Assembly (NCBI GenBank): GCA_029948255.1
Contig: JALIZF010001582.1
Location: 62,001-126,000 of the forward strand
Direction: 5' to 3'
DNA length: 64,000 nucleotides
DNA from: Telmatactis stephensoni
Lineage: Eukaryota; Cnidaria; Anthozoa; Actiniaria; Isophelliidae
Shown in pieces: positions 1 to 11,689 of the stretch. The notes under the pieces are model-generated. The model ran no database searches and was not told the origin of the DNA. It saw only the letters and a program-made list of their open reading frames with translations. Every line of letters begins with the position of its first letter. Position 1 is the first letter of the stretch. The position numbers and the translations under genes were made by a program.

Positions 1-22
1 TCACTAGAAATTAACGACAATA

Positions 23-300
23 CTAAATAAATACACTAATAATTATAAATTTCATTATAAATGACCTTAAGAGTAAACGGTTGTTAAATCTTACTACCCT
101 CCCAAATCGAGTTCTCGTTCCAAGCAGAAACGTAGCCGCATTTCCAAGTTCTCCTTGAACTACTGTACTATCTTCAATTTCTTCATCACTCTCTTCATCA
201 AATTCTCCCGCCTCATCTTCCACATCCTCTACTGCTCCCTCTTCTTCAATGTCCAGGTCTTCAGATCTTTCCACAAATAAAGTTTCCCGCCTTTCCCCTC
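23..300 (-). pseudogene. acidic ORF with retroelement-like basic tail
   Basis: An open frame of about 83 residues runs off a GTG-type start near 274. It has a strongly acidic stretch (many Glu and Asp) followed by TRTRFGRVVRFNNRL and a short hydrophobic end. A Thr-Arg-x-Arg-x-Gly-Arg segment near the end of a protein resembles the C-terminal tails of retrotransposon integrase polyproteins, but this is a weak likeness. No catalytic domain lies inside the window and the reading frame has a stop just upstream. It could also be chance coding. Function unknown. Confidence 0.25.
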
Positions 301-639
301 TTCATAAAAAATTGAAACGCAGTTTATGATTATTTCTTGACTTTTTTTTCTCTTCTGACATGTTTGACTTGTTGTCGAATTTAACTTTCTTAATTTGAGG
401 TCAACTGACCTGGAGTGGCAAGCCGGTCATGAGCAGATCAACATGTCCACTTACCATTGGCTCAAACGGCGGTTAACATCAATCATTAACTGGAAAAGCC
501 TTGCACAATAACATAATATCTTACTGTGGAAGCTAATGCGCTGACAGACATGCATAACCCTTGCCCCGGTCGGCCTTGCATTACCATGCATTGTTTTTAA
601 AACACAAACAACCGAAAGCTTGAGATCATGAATGAAAAC

Positions 640-805
640 TTTAATTCACTGCAACTATTTTTTAACCGATTACCGATGCCTCATATTCAAACTTACCGCA
701 AACCGCGTATACTTTTAAAACCGCATTACCGCATGTAAAAATAAGAATTACCGCAATACCGGACCAAACATCATTCAATACCGCATCACCGCGAACCCTT
801 ACGTC
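640..805. repeat. degenerate ACCGCATT-type simple repeat
   Basis: The words ATTACCGCA, TTACCGCAA and ACCGCATT recur many times in about 160 bases, on a degenerate 8-10 base period. The rest of 300-810 shows no gene or clear structure. A related word, TTACGGTTAACGG, recurs inside the intronic element at 46438. Confidence 0.5.
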
Positions 806-809
806 CCCC

Positions 810-1795
810 TCTTTACAATTCTGGTCCTATTGACAATGTTTCTGCTCCTGTTCAAAGAAGCCTTTGCCAGATGAATGATTGGTGCAGTTCGTGGTCCTTA
901 ACATTGAATGTTGAAAAGTGTGAATATATGAGAATCACAAGATCAAGAAGACTAACAGCATGTTCTTATAGCATTAATGAAATGCCCTTAAAGGAAGTTG
1001 TCTCGCACAAGCACCTGGGCGTTATTATCTCCAATGATCTTTCATGGAAAAGTCATGTGCTCGCAGTTGCTGCTAAAGCTAACCGTGTTCTGGGTTTATT
1101 GAAACGCACTTTTGGAAGATGTACAGAAGCTATAATGGCTGGTTATGTATCCATTGTTCGTCCAATGGTTGAATACGCGTGTCCCGTGTGGAACCCCCAC
1201 CAGCAGTATCTATCGGATAAATTGGAGCGAATCCAGCGGAATGCTTCAAGATGGATTATCGGTAAGGACGTTGATTATGATGAAAGACTCTCATGGCTTG
1301 GATGGATGGATCTGAAAACCCGTCGTGAGTACTTAAGTCTTGTACAACTTTTCAAGTATATCAAGGGTACTAGTAACATCAAGCTAAACAATTACGTATC
1401 ATTTGCTAATGGACGTACAAGATCATCTAACACCTACAAGATTTGGAAACCCTATGCTCGAACAAATATTCTAAAGTACTCTTTTTGGAACAGATATATT
1501 GACAGTTGGAATAACTTACCTAATAAAATTGTTGAAGTAGAAAATGTTAAAATGTTTAAGAAGCGATTGTACACGCACTTAAAGGATCGTCAGTGAATCT
1601 GCTACTAAAATATCGTTATAATTTTATCTTCATATACATATTACATATATTTTATATCTATTTTATATTTTATCATTATTTTGGAGGTCAGCTCAATATG
1701 GGGATTTAGTTCCTCCCTGCTGACACCCTATTTGCATTCTTAGTCAATTGTTATTTATTAGTCAATTGTTATTTGCAAATAAAGTAAAGTTGTTA
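810..1795 (+). mobile_element. 5'-truncated LINE, C-terminal part of reverse transcriptase
   Basis: An open frame ending at 1596 encodes about 241 residues from the first Met, and the same frame is readable back to about 810. It matches the thumb and C-terminal region that follows the catalytic box in jockey/CR1-like LINE polymerases: SWSLTLNVEKCE, KHLGVIISNDLSW, EYACPVWNPH and the WNNLP segment. The catalytic Asp-Asp motif is absent because the copy is 5' truncated. A 3' UTR of about 200 bases follows, with AATAAAG near its end. Its 3' UTR and protein resemble the LINE copy at 23480-27365, so both belong to one family. Not expected to be active. Confidence 0.85.
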
Positions 1796-1821
1796 TATAT
1801 ATAAAGATACCGCGTGGTTTT

Positions 1822-2059
1822 CTCGATCTCGTTCATAACATTCACATGAAGCTCCGGTGGTTGCACTTACAACGTATATTTTTTCCTTGGTGATTAATTG
1901 ATTCAATTATTTTTCCCACAAGAGTTGTTTTCCCAGTGCCGGCTGCGCCAATGATTGCAAGATTGTGTCCACTGATAGCCTTTCATAGAAAGTTTCTATT
2001 AAAATATTTCGCAAATTGTCTAGTTCCTGCTTTTCGTCCATATTGGAACCAACGTTCAT
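1822..2059 (-). pseudogene. PIF1-like helicase relic with Walker A
   Basis: Read on the minus strand, this stretch contains IIGAAGTGKTTLVGKII, a Walker A P-loop preceded by GHNLA, and then in a shifted frame YVVSATTGAS. That order (P-loop, then a strand ending in a Thr-Gly-Ala segment) is typical of PIF1-family DNA helicases, including those carried by Helitrons. At least two frame changes separate the upstream Met segment, the P-loop and the second motif, and no other helicase motif is seen, so this is a broken fragment. Its origin from a Helitron rather than from a host PIF1 gene is inference. Confidence 0.5.
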
Positions 2060-2299
2060 GATTTTATTGGCAACTTCACACCTTGACTAGCAAAAATGTG
2101 CACCAGCCCCTCCCCCTTCTTAGCCAAAAAGTACAAATTTGCCCGTTATCTACCTCCTGTGTGATCAGCCAACTGCTGCTTCAATCCAGCTTAATTGATG
2201 CTTTGAAAACGTCGATTTTCTCCTACTAATTCTCAATATTTCAAGCTAATACTTCTTTACTAAAGAGAATTCGTATATATTTATGTCATTACGCAGTTA

Positions 2300-4830
2300 A
2301 CTGAAAAGTTTATAGACGTTAAGTGGCATTTTCAGCGACCCCAAGTAAATGAACATATTGTAATAACTTATAGAGATATTAAAAAGCTTGACAAAGAAAA
2401 GCTTAATGCTTCATTAAAAGAGGCTCCTTGAGACTCAGCTTTTGTTTTTGAGGACTCAAATGATGTTATCGATGCTTGGTACAAAATTTTTGAAGACGTG
2501 GTCAATGCACATCTGCCTATAAAATGCAAAAAGGTTAAAAGAAAGGTCCAACCTAAATGGTTCACTAGTAAAATTTCACAAGAAATAAAAAGAAGAGATA
2601 ACCTTTTGAGAAGAGCAAAGAAAACTCAGTCAGACAGTGATTGGTCGACTTATAAACAATCAAGGAACAATGTCTCAAAGCTAATTAGGGAAAGCAAGAA
2701 ATCCTACTTCAACAAAAAAATGTCTGAAAATAAGCACAATTCTAAGAAACTTTGGAATTTAATCAAAGGTTTAACAAATGATTTTGACTCAAGTCGCGAT
2801 AGCATAGTACGTTTAAAGTCTGAGGATGGTTACCTATTAGACAAAGAAAGCATTGCTAACGAATTGAATTCCTTTTTTGTCAAACAACCAAAAGATTTGT
2901 TAGACGCTCAAAACATCGGTGAAGAGGTAGCCGCTTCAAGTTATAACAAAGGAACTCGGACTGAAAATGCTCTAAAGATCCCCAACATTACACAGAAAAA
3001 GGTCGTAGAGATTCTCCTGTCTATTCCTCCGCACAAAGCCACTGGAGACGATGGGATTAGCGCAAAGTTATTGAGGATCACAGCCAGTGCCATATCAAAC
3101 CCATTATGCAGGCTAATAAATCATTGCCTTGACACTGCAACCTTTCCTTCAATGTGGAAGGTTGCCAAAGTAACGCCGATCTTCAAAAAGCAAGGAAGTA
3201 GGGATGACAAAAGTAACTACAGACCAATTTCTGTATTGCCCATCCTATCCAAGGTATTTGAAAAACACATTTGTGAATCTCTATATAGTCACCTCAAGAG
3301 CAACAATATGCTGCACAAGCTTCAATCTGGTTTCAGAAAATGTCACTCAACAGAGACAGCCCTGATACGTTTGACTGATCAATTACTGTTTAATCTTGAC
3401 AGCAACAATGTAACTGGATTGGTATTTATAGATTACAAAAAGGCGTTTGATCTAATTAATCACGAAATACTTTTAGCCAAACTCAATGACTATGATATCG
3501 GAGAGAAAGAAGCACAACTGTTTAGAAACTATCTAAGTGGCCGCTCCCAGTATGTTAACATATCGATGGAACTTTTTCCCAGACAAAGCCCGTACATTAC
3601 GGCGTACCTCTAGGGTCTGTGCTTGGGCCCTTGCTGTTCCTAATTTTTGTGAATGATCTACCGGCCGCAGTACAGCATTCTACCGTTGACACGTATGCTG
3701 ATGATACAACGTTGAGTCATTCATGTGATGTCAACATCGCACCAGACGCGCTATCTACAAACTTGCAAATAGACATCGAGGGAATTGTAAAATGGTCTAA
3801 TGACAACAAAATGATCTTGAATGAATCAAAAACGAAATGCATGGTTGTCACTGGAAAGAGACTAGGGAAACGTATGGACGAGGATAAACTTTCAATTCAA
3901 ATGAATGGGAAACAATTCAGTGAAACAGGTTCAGTGTCAAAAGCTCTTGGGAGTTACAATCGATGATAAACTGAGTTTTGATGACCATGTCGAAGAACTT
4001 TGTAAAAGATTATCCCAACGTATTGCCGTATTAAGGAAAATTAAACGATTTTTGCCAGTCGAGCAGCGGATGTTATACTACAACACATTAATCAAGCAAG
4101 TTATGATGTATGGTTCCACTATATGGACCTCCTGCATGTTCTGTGGACAACCTCACTAAAGTCCTAAAGCTACAGAAACGTGCAGCTCGTGTGATATTAA
4201 ATGCAGACACTAGAGACAATAGCGTTAAACTATTCTCAAAATTAGGTTGGCTTCCATTTTATGATGAAGCTAAAATTAATAAGTGTTTACTCATTTATAG
4301 ATGCTTAGTAGATGATTGCCCTCAATATATGAAAAGTTTAATCACCAGAAATTCAGAAGTACACCACAGAAATAGTCGTTATGGAAAATGGAACCTTGTA
4401 TGTAGGAGGTTCAATAGGGAAACAGAGGGTGGGAGGTCTTTCTCAGTAAGCAGTACAAGACTTTGGAACGCACTTCCAATTAATATTAGAGCTAAAATTA
4501 ATTCTCTTGCAGGTTTGCGTAAATGTCTAAATGATTATTTTCATAGTTTGAATAAAGATCTTCATCATCTTAAAGTAAATTAGATATACATTATAGAACA
4601 CCAATGTTTACTCAGTTTTATATTTGTTTTCCAAATTTCTTGTATTTGTTTTCATATTATGTCATTAGTTTTCATATTTTACTCTTTTATATATTTTTAG
4701 TACATAGTATATTTAGGATATATATATAGGATATATTTTAATGTTAGGAGGGCCACAAGTTTATCAGTGTCAACTGTTTGGTGTTACCCTCAGAAAATAA
4801 AGTTGGTTATTATTATTATTATTATTATTA
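2300..4830 (+). mobile_element. LINE copy, endonuclease-RT linker to 3' tail, multiply broken
   Basis: Four overlapping frames together give the endonuclease-RT linker (PKWFTSKISQEI and a Lys-rich stretch), the reverse transcriptase palm with YADD at about 3694-3705, and the C-terminal region with KLLGVTIDDKLSF and LWNALP. Breaks: an in-frame TGA at 2429-2431 where Trp is usual; a frameshift near 3590 just before the GVPxGSVLGP box, where the usual Gln is Leu; another near 3940; and one near 4130. The 3' UTR ends in an (ATT)n tail at about 4806-4830, as in LINEs that prime on simple repeats. The 5' end is truncated. It belongs to a different family from the copy at 810-1795. Inactive. Confidence 0.9.
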
Positions 4831-5700
4831 CCCCCCAAAAAGCTGTCTTCCCTTGTGTAAATATATGCACTCGCTGAACCGTTGCAAAACAGCTCAAAGT
4901 TTCCTCGGAGTTAAGATGTTGTAACCAATTTTTCAAGCCAAAATTTCACAAATTTGGAGAAATAATACAACATTCCTCACTTTTGAACTTAATCCCAAGT
5001 AAATTAAGGCTTTTTTCATGAGATATCTTTACTTGAATATCGTTTCATACATTCTTTGGTAAAATTAAAAGACCACAGGAAGCCCAAACTGTTAAGGTCT
5101 GGGAATCCCTGTGGGTCATATGTGCACTGAACGGCTTGTAGTTTAATTAATTCAAAAAACGATGTCTAGTCTGTAATTTCTGGCCATGGAGATAAGACGC
5201 TTTTAATATGTGTATTTTCGCAATTTGGCATTGAGAACGCCAATTTCCCATATATATTATTTTAATTTACGAAAATACACATATTAAAATCGTCATATTG
5301 TTGATAAATATTGATTAAATATCGTTGATATTTAATGCTAAAAATAGGAGTCCGCAAACAGTCCGCAGTTTACCGACAGCCTGAAAACTTGAGTGAATCG
5401 AAGTCGTCTATTGAGTATAAAATATTTACACTACAGTATAATGTGCGATTGTAAAGCTGTTAAGTTTGAAATAGATCATTTTGCATATTTGCAGTCAGCG
5501 TTTAAAACCAGAGATTATCACTATTTTACCTGTGCCTCTAAAGTGTTGTGGTCGTAGGATATTTCTTCAAGAAAATACTTCTGCATTGTGTTTACAGTGT
5601 GGTAGAATCCTATTTAATGTTGTGCCTTGCGTTACCAAGAGTAATCTCTGGAGTAATATTATGCCAACGGGGGTCGTAAAAGGACGCCGTACAAGGGAAT
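4831..5700. other. no gene seen; one copy of the CACAGGAAGCCC word
   Basis: No credible coding frame is seen. A 79-codon frame at 5481-5720 has no recognisable domain and overlaps a hairpin. The word CACAGGAAGCCC, which recurs across the window, occurs at 5074. The inverted repeat at 5201-5289 is listed separately. Confidence 0.5.
5201..5289. repeat. 20 bp perfect inverted repeat
   Basis: The 20 bases at 5201-5220 (starting TTTTAATATGTG) are repeated exactly in reverse complement at 5270-5289, with a 49-base loop. The match resumes after one mismatch outside the arms. It is probably the core of a small foldback element. Confidence 0.7.
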
Positions 5701-5736
5701 TATTACTCGGGCTTCCGTAGGAATGCCCGAGTGATA
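5701..5736. repeat. short hairpin, GCCCGAGT arms
   Basis: TATTACTCGGGC at 5701-5712 pairs with GCCCGAGTGATA at 5725-5736 with one mismatch. It may be the end of a dispersed repeat. A similar GGGCTAT/ATAGCCCG hairpin occurs near 47816. Confidence 0.5.
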
Positions 5737-5760
5737 AATTGGGCTTCGTTATTATTATTA

Positions 5761-5987
5761 GCGAACTTCAGATGTGACTACGAGTACGAGATTGAGTACG
5801 AGTACGAGTTTTAAAATTGGCCTTGCGTGAGTTGTTGATACTGAACCGTAGTCTGTACATAGATTGAAACATTAATTGTAAGAAATGGAAAATTGGCTAT
5901 GATTCAGTATCAACATCCCACACAAGACCAATTTAAGAACTCGTACTCGTACTCAATCTCGTACTCGGTGTCAAATCTGAAGTTCAC
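5761..5987. mobile_element. foldback MITE with TA target duplication
   Basis: This is a 227-base element with inverted arms of about 80 bases. The left arm starts GCGAACTTCAGAT and contains ACGAGTACGAG repeats. The right arm ends ATCTGAAGTTCAC. It is flanked by TA on both sides (5759-5760 and 5988-5989), which fits a non-autonomous Tc1/mariner-type element. Confidence 0.8.
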
Positions 5988-6065
5988 TATTTTCCTCGTT
6001 CCGACGCAAAACGCAGTCTGGCAACTAAAGCGCATGCGTGTAGATAGAAAGGCGCATGCGTCGAG

Positions 6066-6158
6066 AGGTATATACTTCATGATTGTTCTATATAGTCGCT
6101 TCTTTACTTGAGAAGTACAGGGCGACTATACGGCACTCAAAACCATGAAGTATATATC
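6066..6158. repeat. palindromic element with TATATACTTCATG ends
   Basis: TATATACTTCATG and, further in, TATAGTCGC are mirrored by GCGACTATA and CATGAAGTATATA, with a loop of about 22 bases. The structure is that of a small MITE. The following 6179-6367 frame has no recognisable domain. Confidence 0.6.
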
Positions 6159-6649
6159 TAAATAAGCTTCAAAAGCACATGGTCATCATGGTGGCCTGTA
6201 AGATGTCTCGCGATTCAAGGGTAAATATGATTTCTAGTACTCTCAAACTACATACAAACGCACACACTGTTCGCGGTAGACTCACACTAAAAGATGTCGA
6301 GCGTTTTCGAAACGAGTCGGTCCGCGAACTTTACGAGAGATCCGAATTTACGAGCGAACATTTTTGAGTTTGTTTACGAACGTATTCGTTGAACTATCTC
6401 TACCCAAGTCATCTAAATTGTATTGCTATTTGAAAGCTAAAAACCAAGAAAATAAAGGAAAGTTTGTGCTCAGTAAATTCAACGTAGTCTAATAATTATA
6501 AAGTTAAAACAGAGAGCAGTAGTCAGTGTTTGATAATGATCACCAACTGGGAATCAATTCTGCTTATAATCTGTGTTGAAGTTGTGAGTATTGCAAATCA
6601 GTTATATTAAAGTTTATAGTTTGTTTCAAGGCAGGCAGAATTACCAACA

Positions 6650-6832
6650 ATTCTGATATGTAAGTAAATGATTGGATTGTCACTCGGAAATGTGTTAGTT
6701 GGATGTGAATGCTTCTGCGAGTGTAAAAATTTCACCTCTTAAAAATTCCGAGCCCTCAGCGTGATTTGAGCCTACGACATTCGGATTTCCGGTCCGACGC
6801 TCAAGCACTGAGCCTTCAGATAAACTGCTTTA
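6650..6832 (-). mobile_element. tRNA-derived SINE
   Basis: On the minus strand the element starts with a tRNA-like head: a D-arm-like GGCTCAGTGCTTGAGC, an anticodon-like stem TCGGA/TCCGA, and a B-box-like GGCTCAAATCAC. A body containing GAGGGCTCGGAATTTTT and ACACTCG follows. A second, partial copy in the opposite orientation lies at 52278-52345. No TSD was resolved. Confidence 0.6.
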
Positions 6833-7605
6833 AATACATTTATTTGTCTTTTCAAATTATTGTAAAAATTGTTGTTATTAATAAAGCAAATGAATCAAAA
6901 TATCATGATTAAAATTGATAGTACACTGCAGAAGTCAAATAAGTTACTTTGAAAAAACTATTTCACGGGTAAACAAAAATCAATTTTTATATAATCCGAT
7001 GGGTCTTTCTAAAAAAGAAGGCTAAGCCAGTATAAATGCGCTTTTAGGTCAAAGAGCACAGCAGAATAAACGAATGGAGAATTTAAAGGCACAATATTAA
7101 CAAACAGAACTAATGATTTACTACATAAAAAGCCCGAGTTCACGCAGCTATGCGTCTTGTTTACTTTAAGTCCGATGCATCAGACTCCATATAAGGGAGT
7201 GTTAGACAGCTGATAAATAGACCAAATTTGCTTTATTTAGTCGGAAGTATTCAGCGTTTAGATCATCGGCAAGTTTATTTAGGATATAAAGGTGGTGCTG
7301 TGGGACTTATCACATCCATTATATAGCTATTTCAATTAACGTTGTCGCTGGAAAAAAGCCTAAAGCCTTTAAATATCTTTTGTGTACTAACAAACTTCTC
7401 TGTAGGCTATCTGAGAAATTATACATTCTCGTCCCCAGATCCCACTCATTCACCCCAATCGTAGGCTCTGGGAAACCCTATAAACCGGAAGCAAGAAAAC
7501 TGCCGAGTAAGTCCTCACAGCGCATGCTTGAAAAGAGTCCCAAGGGAGCAAAATGTTGATTGTGATTGGTTGTTTGTTTAGCAGAAGGACTAGAAGAAAG
7601 GTTTA

Positions 7606-7892
7606 ATCAAACCGCCAATGGCGAAGTAACTCGTGGATTTACCAAAATTACTACAGGAAGCCCAAACAATACATTTTAGTAAAATCACGAGTTTTCTTTT
7701 GAAGACAAAAATCTAAATCAATAAATCAATAATTTCTTTAAAGAAGAAAGAGTCATTAGCTATAAAAGGAAAAAAAAATGTGTGAAAAAGGAAAAAAAGT
7801 GGAAAAAAAAATTATCTCACGCCGGGCCGGGAAATGAACCCGGACCTCTCGCTTCAAAAGCCATGCCTCTATCCACTGGACCATCCAGAAGA
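7606..7892 (-). mobile_element. tRNA-headed SINE-like element
   Basis: On the minus strand, 7892 to about 7811 folds like a tRNA: an A-box-like TGGTCCAGTGGATAGAGG, a seven-base anticodon loop TTTTGAA (a TTG anticodon would be Gln-like), and a B-box-like GGGTTCATTTCC inside a CCGGG/CCCGG arm. A T-rich run and then a body follow, ending in the words ACTCGTGGATT, GCCAATGGCG and CAGGAAGCCC (plus-strand reading). The 16386-16850 element has the same order of parts, so this is a repeat family and not a functional tRNA gene. Confidence 0.6.
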
Positions 7893-7999
7893 TGCATTGC
7901 CTGGTATGGTGAATTTTGTGTATTTATTGTCAATGTGTGGTTACAAAACCTATGCAAAATTAAAATGCTCCTCTCTGTGCTCTGTAGCAAAATGTCGCT

Positions 8000-8780
8000 A
8001 TAAATATAAAAGAAATTGCTTCACAAAATACTAAGCCAATAAACTCAATACGCCTTTTTTGTTGCTGTTTTCGGCTAGCGGACTCGAGGCCTTCACGGCG
8101 CTCGCTTTCAAACGTTTGCTTACTCCTGATCTACTTTGACCCTTGTGATGATAGAGTACGAACACTAAAAGCTTGGATGACTTTGATGTTGTACTTGAAG
8201 AGATTTTTGTCGCTTGACAGCAATGTTCAAAGTCCAGCATTCAGCCGAAGGTTTTTTAATACTCGTCAGTATCGACTGCAAAGCGATAGACTATTCCAGT
8301 ATTGCGTAAGTCACGGCTAAACTTGCTTCGGTACTTCGATGGTTTTCTCCTGAAATAGCTTGCGCTAGGAATTTAATGAGTATTTTATTTTTCGTGTGTA
8401 TAATGGACATGTCTGTGAGTGCTTCTAGTCAATGCTTTTTTTCAAGCTGTTCAGTTTGTATTTCAAGAGCCGATGTGTTCAGTCCGGCAGCACTTGCACT
8501 ATTTGACTCGCCTATCAAACTATTTATTCATTGATTTTCCTACTAGCTAGCTATTTTGAAACATATGTCCTGTATAGTCTTTCTGTTCTTAACGAAATAT
8601 GTATTTTGTCTAGTCTGATTTCAACATAAATAGCGACAAGATCTGTGCGGGAGTCCTTCGGGAGTCCCGGAATAAACCAGAGCCCACATTACTTTCGGCC
8701 AGCGGTCAATCATGTCGAGCATGCGCAGTAGCATAGTTTAACAATGTTCGAGTGAGTGACACATTTGCATATTCGACCCC
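8000..8780. other. interior of inverted-repeat element, no gene seen
   Basis: Short frames on both strands here have no recognisable domain. The sequence is interior to the degenerate element at 7315-9515. Confidence 0.4.
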
Positions 8781-8787
8781 TCACTAT

Positions 8788-8814
8788 AACTCGTGGATTT
8801 GCAATCCACGAGTT
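8788..8814. repeat. perfect 12 bp palindrome of the ACTCGTGGATT word
   Basis: AACTCGTGGATT at 8788-8799 is followed after three bases by AATCCACGAGTT. The same word appears once each near 7628, 16416 (one mismatch) and 27491, so it is a recurrent terminal motif. Confidence 0.7.
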
Positions 8815-9879
8815 AAAAATAGAACTCCGTGGGAAGATTGCCGTTGCTTTTGAAATATCATCCTATAGGCCGTAAAAATGAATCAAATTCGTTTCTCCAC
8901 ATCACTTGACATCAGTCATATATTCTGGAGGAGACCTTGGATGAAGTTTATTCTTTGCTTTACTAGATTTCAAGTCATTTTGGTGAGAATTTAGCGTGTT
9001 GTTGTGATGTCAAATAAATATTACGTTACGATTGAATTTCAAACTGATTCAAACCGCCAAACTGTGTTTTTTCAGTGTCTCATGCTATAATATTCACATC
9101 AAACATTTCTTGATAATAACCTCGAGCAATTATAACGTCCATATAGATGAATTTTCCATTCTTGGAATCTTTTTAGTGGTTCTAGAGCCATTTCTGATGT
9201 TCTTATCGAAACTTCCGGTTTCTAGGTTTGTTTAGCCTAAGGACCAATGAAATTGCGAGAATTGTAGGGTTGCCCAGAGCCTACGACGGGGAGGAACGAC
9301 AACCGAGGAGGATCTGGGGACGAGAATGAGAAATTATACTAGATTATAAGGAACATGTGTCCAAGTTGTAGAATTTGCAAGCATACAGTGAGTTATTTAT
9401 TGCAATGATGTCACGGTGCTAAAAACTTTTTAAGATTCCGTTTTCAAAGCTTTAGGCTTTAGGCTTTTTTTAGCGACAACGTTAATTGAATTGATTGAAT
9501 TAGCTATATATGAAGTGGACAGACTTTAAAGTGCCTATAAAGTCTAGCCAGAAATGATTTCTCTAAAAAGAACTTGGCCTCTTAAATAAAAATATTTTAA
9601 AAAAGGGGCCCTTCAATTTCTTTTGGCCTGGAAAAAGCCTTGCAAAGTTGGAGAAAAGGCACATTTTGGGCATCCTGTTGAAAAAAATTATGACAACTCT
9701 TGGGGAACTGAGACCCAGTGTCGATGACGTATTCTAAGGAATAGAATTAAATTTTAACGCTACAAGCTCTTAATATCCGGCTTGTATATTGTTGTTGCTA
9801 TGCACTCTATTTAACTTCACATTTTGATAACTGTACTGATTGATTGTTAGGTTACTAAACTTACTATGTATATAAGTAA

Positions 9880-10445
9880 GTAAGTAAGTAAAACTTTATT
9901 CAAACACGCTAACATATACAACAACAGCTGATTTCCAATATGGGCGTGTATAAAAAGAAATCTAAAAAAATGAATCATATATGTAGTACTAATAATACTG
10001 AATATATTAATAATTGGTTATTAGATATAAAAATAATAATAAAATATAAATAATAATATAATAATAATATCTTGGTATATATATAATTATGTAAGTCCAA
10101 GGGGAAAGGAGTTTGTTGTGGAATGAGACTGGGGATTCACAATGTCGTACATGACTAGGTAGTGAATTCCATAATTTGGCACCATCGTAACTCAAACTTT
10201 TTTTTAAGAATTCGGTTTTTGGTAAGGGCAAAGCAACCTTGTTTGAAGAATCACGTAGACAATAATTACTAGAGGCTGCATATGATTCCCTAAATAGACT
10301 TCTAAGTCTGCTTGGTGCCAGATTATGGAATATTTTGAATAACAGCTGAGCTTTTATTTGAGCTCTACGTTTGGATTAAGTGGTCCATCCTAGTGAACGC
10401 ATTGCTATTTCAGACTGGCCAGGGAATGACATCCTACAGAAAACA
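9880..10445 (-). mobile_element. LINE C-terminal fragment with (ACTT)n tail
   Basis: On the minus strand a frame reads RAQIKAQLLFKIFHNLAP, then RSLFRESYAASSNY, then LPLPKTEFLKKSLSYDGAKL and WNSLPSHVR. This is the region at the end of LINE reverse transcriptases where a conserved WNSLP box sits. An in-frame stop lies just upstream, near 10378. The copy ends with AATAAAG and a TTAC/ACTT tail at about 9874-9893. It is a dead, 5'-truncated copy. Confidence 0.75.
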
Positions 10446-11500
10446 AACAAAACAAACAAAAATATATAAGTACAATGTAGAAAAATAATAATTAATGAAA
10501 GACAGTAAAATTGAAAAAACTGTGTGGCTAAGTACTCACAAAGGATTTCTATGCTCCTAAGCTTGACCAAATAGAGATGAAATGAGATTGATTTGGAATC
10601 CCAGAAAATGCTTTTAAAATTCTAGTACCCTGCAGGGTCTTTTTATGGGAGCATTAAGAACAAAACATGGGTAACAATAATATAATACCTCTTTGAAGTG
10701 TAAGGTCTGTAAGGGAAATGTATGATTAGGCTAGTCAACAGGTGCCAGTTAACGTTGTACAAAGCCTGCATGGATAAAGTTATCCGCCGGATAAAAGTTA
10801 TCCAATGTATAAAATTCTCAAGTATGGTAACGTTAAGGCCTGGGTTTTATCACCCATGAGCAATTATGTTTTCAGCTCGACATCTTGCCAAGAATTTGTT
10901 TATTTGTGACACAAACTGGTGTAGGGATTGTATTTTGCGTTCTTTAATTTTTTAATGTTAAAGTTTTTTGATAACGTGAACTTTGAATTTAGAGCAGTCT
11001 CGGAAAAGGATATCTTTAAAGAATTAAAGACCTCAAAAGAAAGAAGTCCTCTGGCAACAATCCCAAGGTCAACCAATCAGAATCGAGCATTTGAAATGCT
11101 ATTTTGATTAGCATTTCTTTGTACTACTTCATACCTAAATACGGATGCCTCATTTTCTAGAATGTTGTAAAACCATTTTGCGATTATAGAAGACATAATA
11201 AAGAGTTTCACTAAAATATTTCCGAGTCAAATAAAAAATACAAGAAATTCGCGCCTTTTCTGTTAGCGGACGCGCTGCCGAGTGGCGGGAAAAAGCATTT
11301 ATTTTGACAAAACGACAGCCAAAGTCCTTCAACTTGTGAGTTGAAGACTCTAGTAATGTGTAAAAACGGCTTGCAAATCGGCTCATTCAGGACGAAGTTA
11401 TAGCCGTTTAATAACGGCTAGGTGTGCCAGAAAAAAACTGACCCGAGCCTCCTTAAGAATACATTCATTACAGCCTCAAGCGTCAGAAGAAATTTGGAAC
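10446..11500. other. no gene seen; small GGATAA palindrome
   Basis: No supported gene. A hairpin-like pair, GGATAAAGTTATCC and GGATAAAAGTTATCC, lies at about 10772-10810. The minus frame 11150-11386 has no recognised domain. Confidence 0.4.
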
Positions 11501-11633
11501 ATTAGTAGACATTAGTCCTTTTCATCATAGCAATAATTAGTTTTTTGTATGTATTTTATTGAAATCTTTATTGTATTTAAATTTTATGAATATGTAATTC
11601 AGCCTTCGCGGGCCGCAAATTATTCGCAATAAA

Positions 11634-11670
<37 letters not shown>

Positions 11671-11672
11671 CA
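11500..11672 (+). mobile_element. LINE 3' end with (CTAT)n tail
   Basis: The short sequence around GTAATTCAGCCTTCGCGG is followed by CAATAAA and nine or so CTAT units (about 11634-11672). This is the form of a LINE 3' UTR that ends in a simple repeat. No coding part is recognisable upstream. Confidence 0.5.
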
Positions 11673-11689
11673 TGTATCTTTTTCAAATA

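Larger units (their letters stand above)
7315..9515. mobile_element. 2.2 kb degenerate inverted-repeat element
   Basis: The left arm (about 7320-7480) and right arm (about 9245-9510) are inverted copies of one another with gaps. Shared blocks are CAATTAACGTTGTCGCT, AAGCCTAAAGCC, ATTCTCGTCCCCAGATC and GTAGGCTCTGGG. The interior holds no transposase-like frame but carries the SINE at 7606-7892. Part of an arm recurs near 55330. This looks like an old non-autonomous DNA transposon; its class is unknown. Confidence 0.6.

Noticed and set aside
5481..5720. 79-residue open frame with several Cys
   Set aside because: No recognisable domain, overlaps a hairpin, no splice or promoter support.
7811..7892. 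Functional tRNA-Gln gene on the minus strand
   Set aside because: The acceptor stem does not pair properly, D-arm and B-box are degenerate, and the same arrangement is repeated in a dispersed element.
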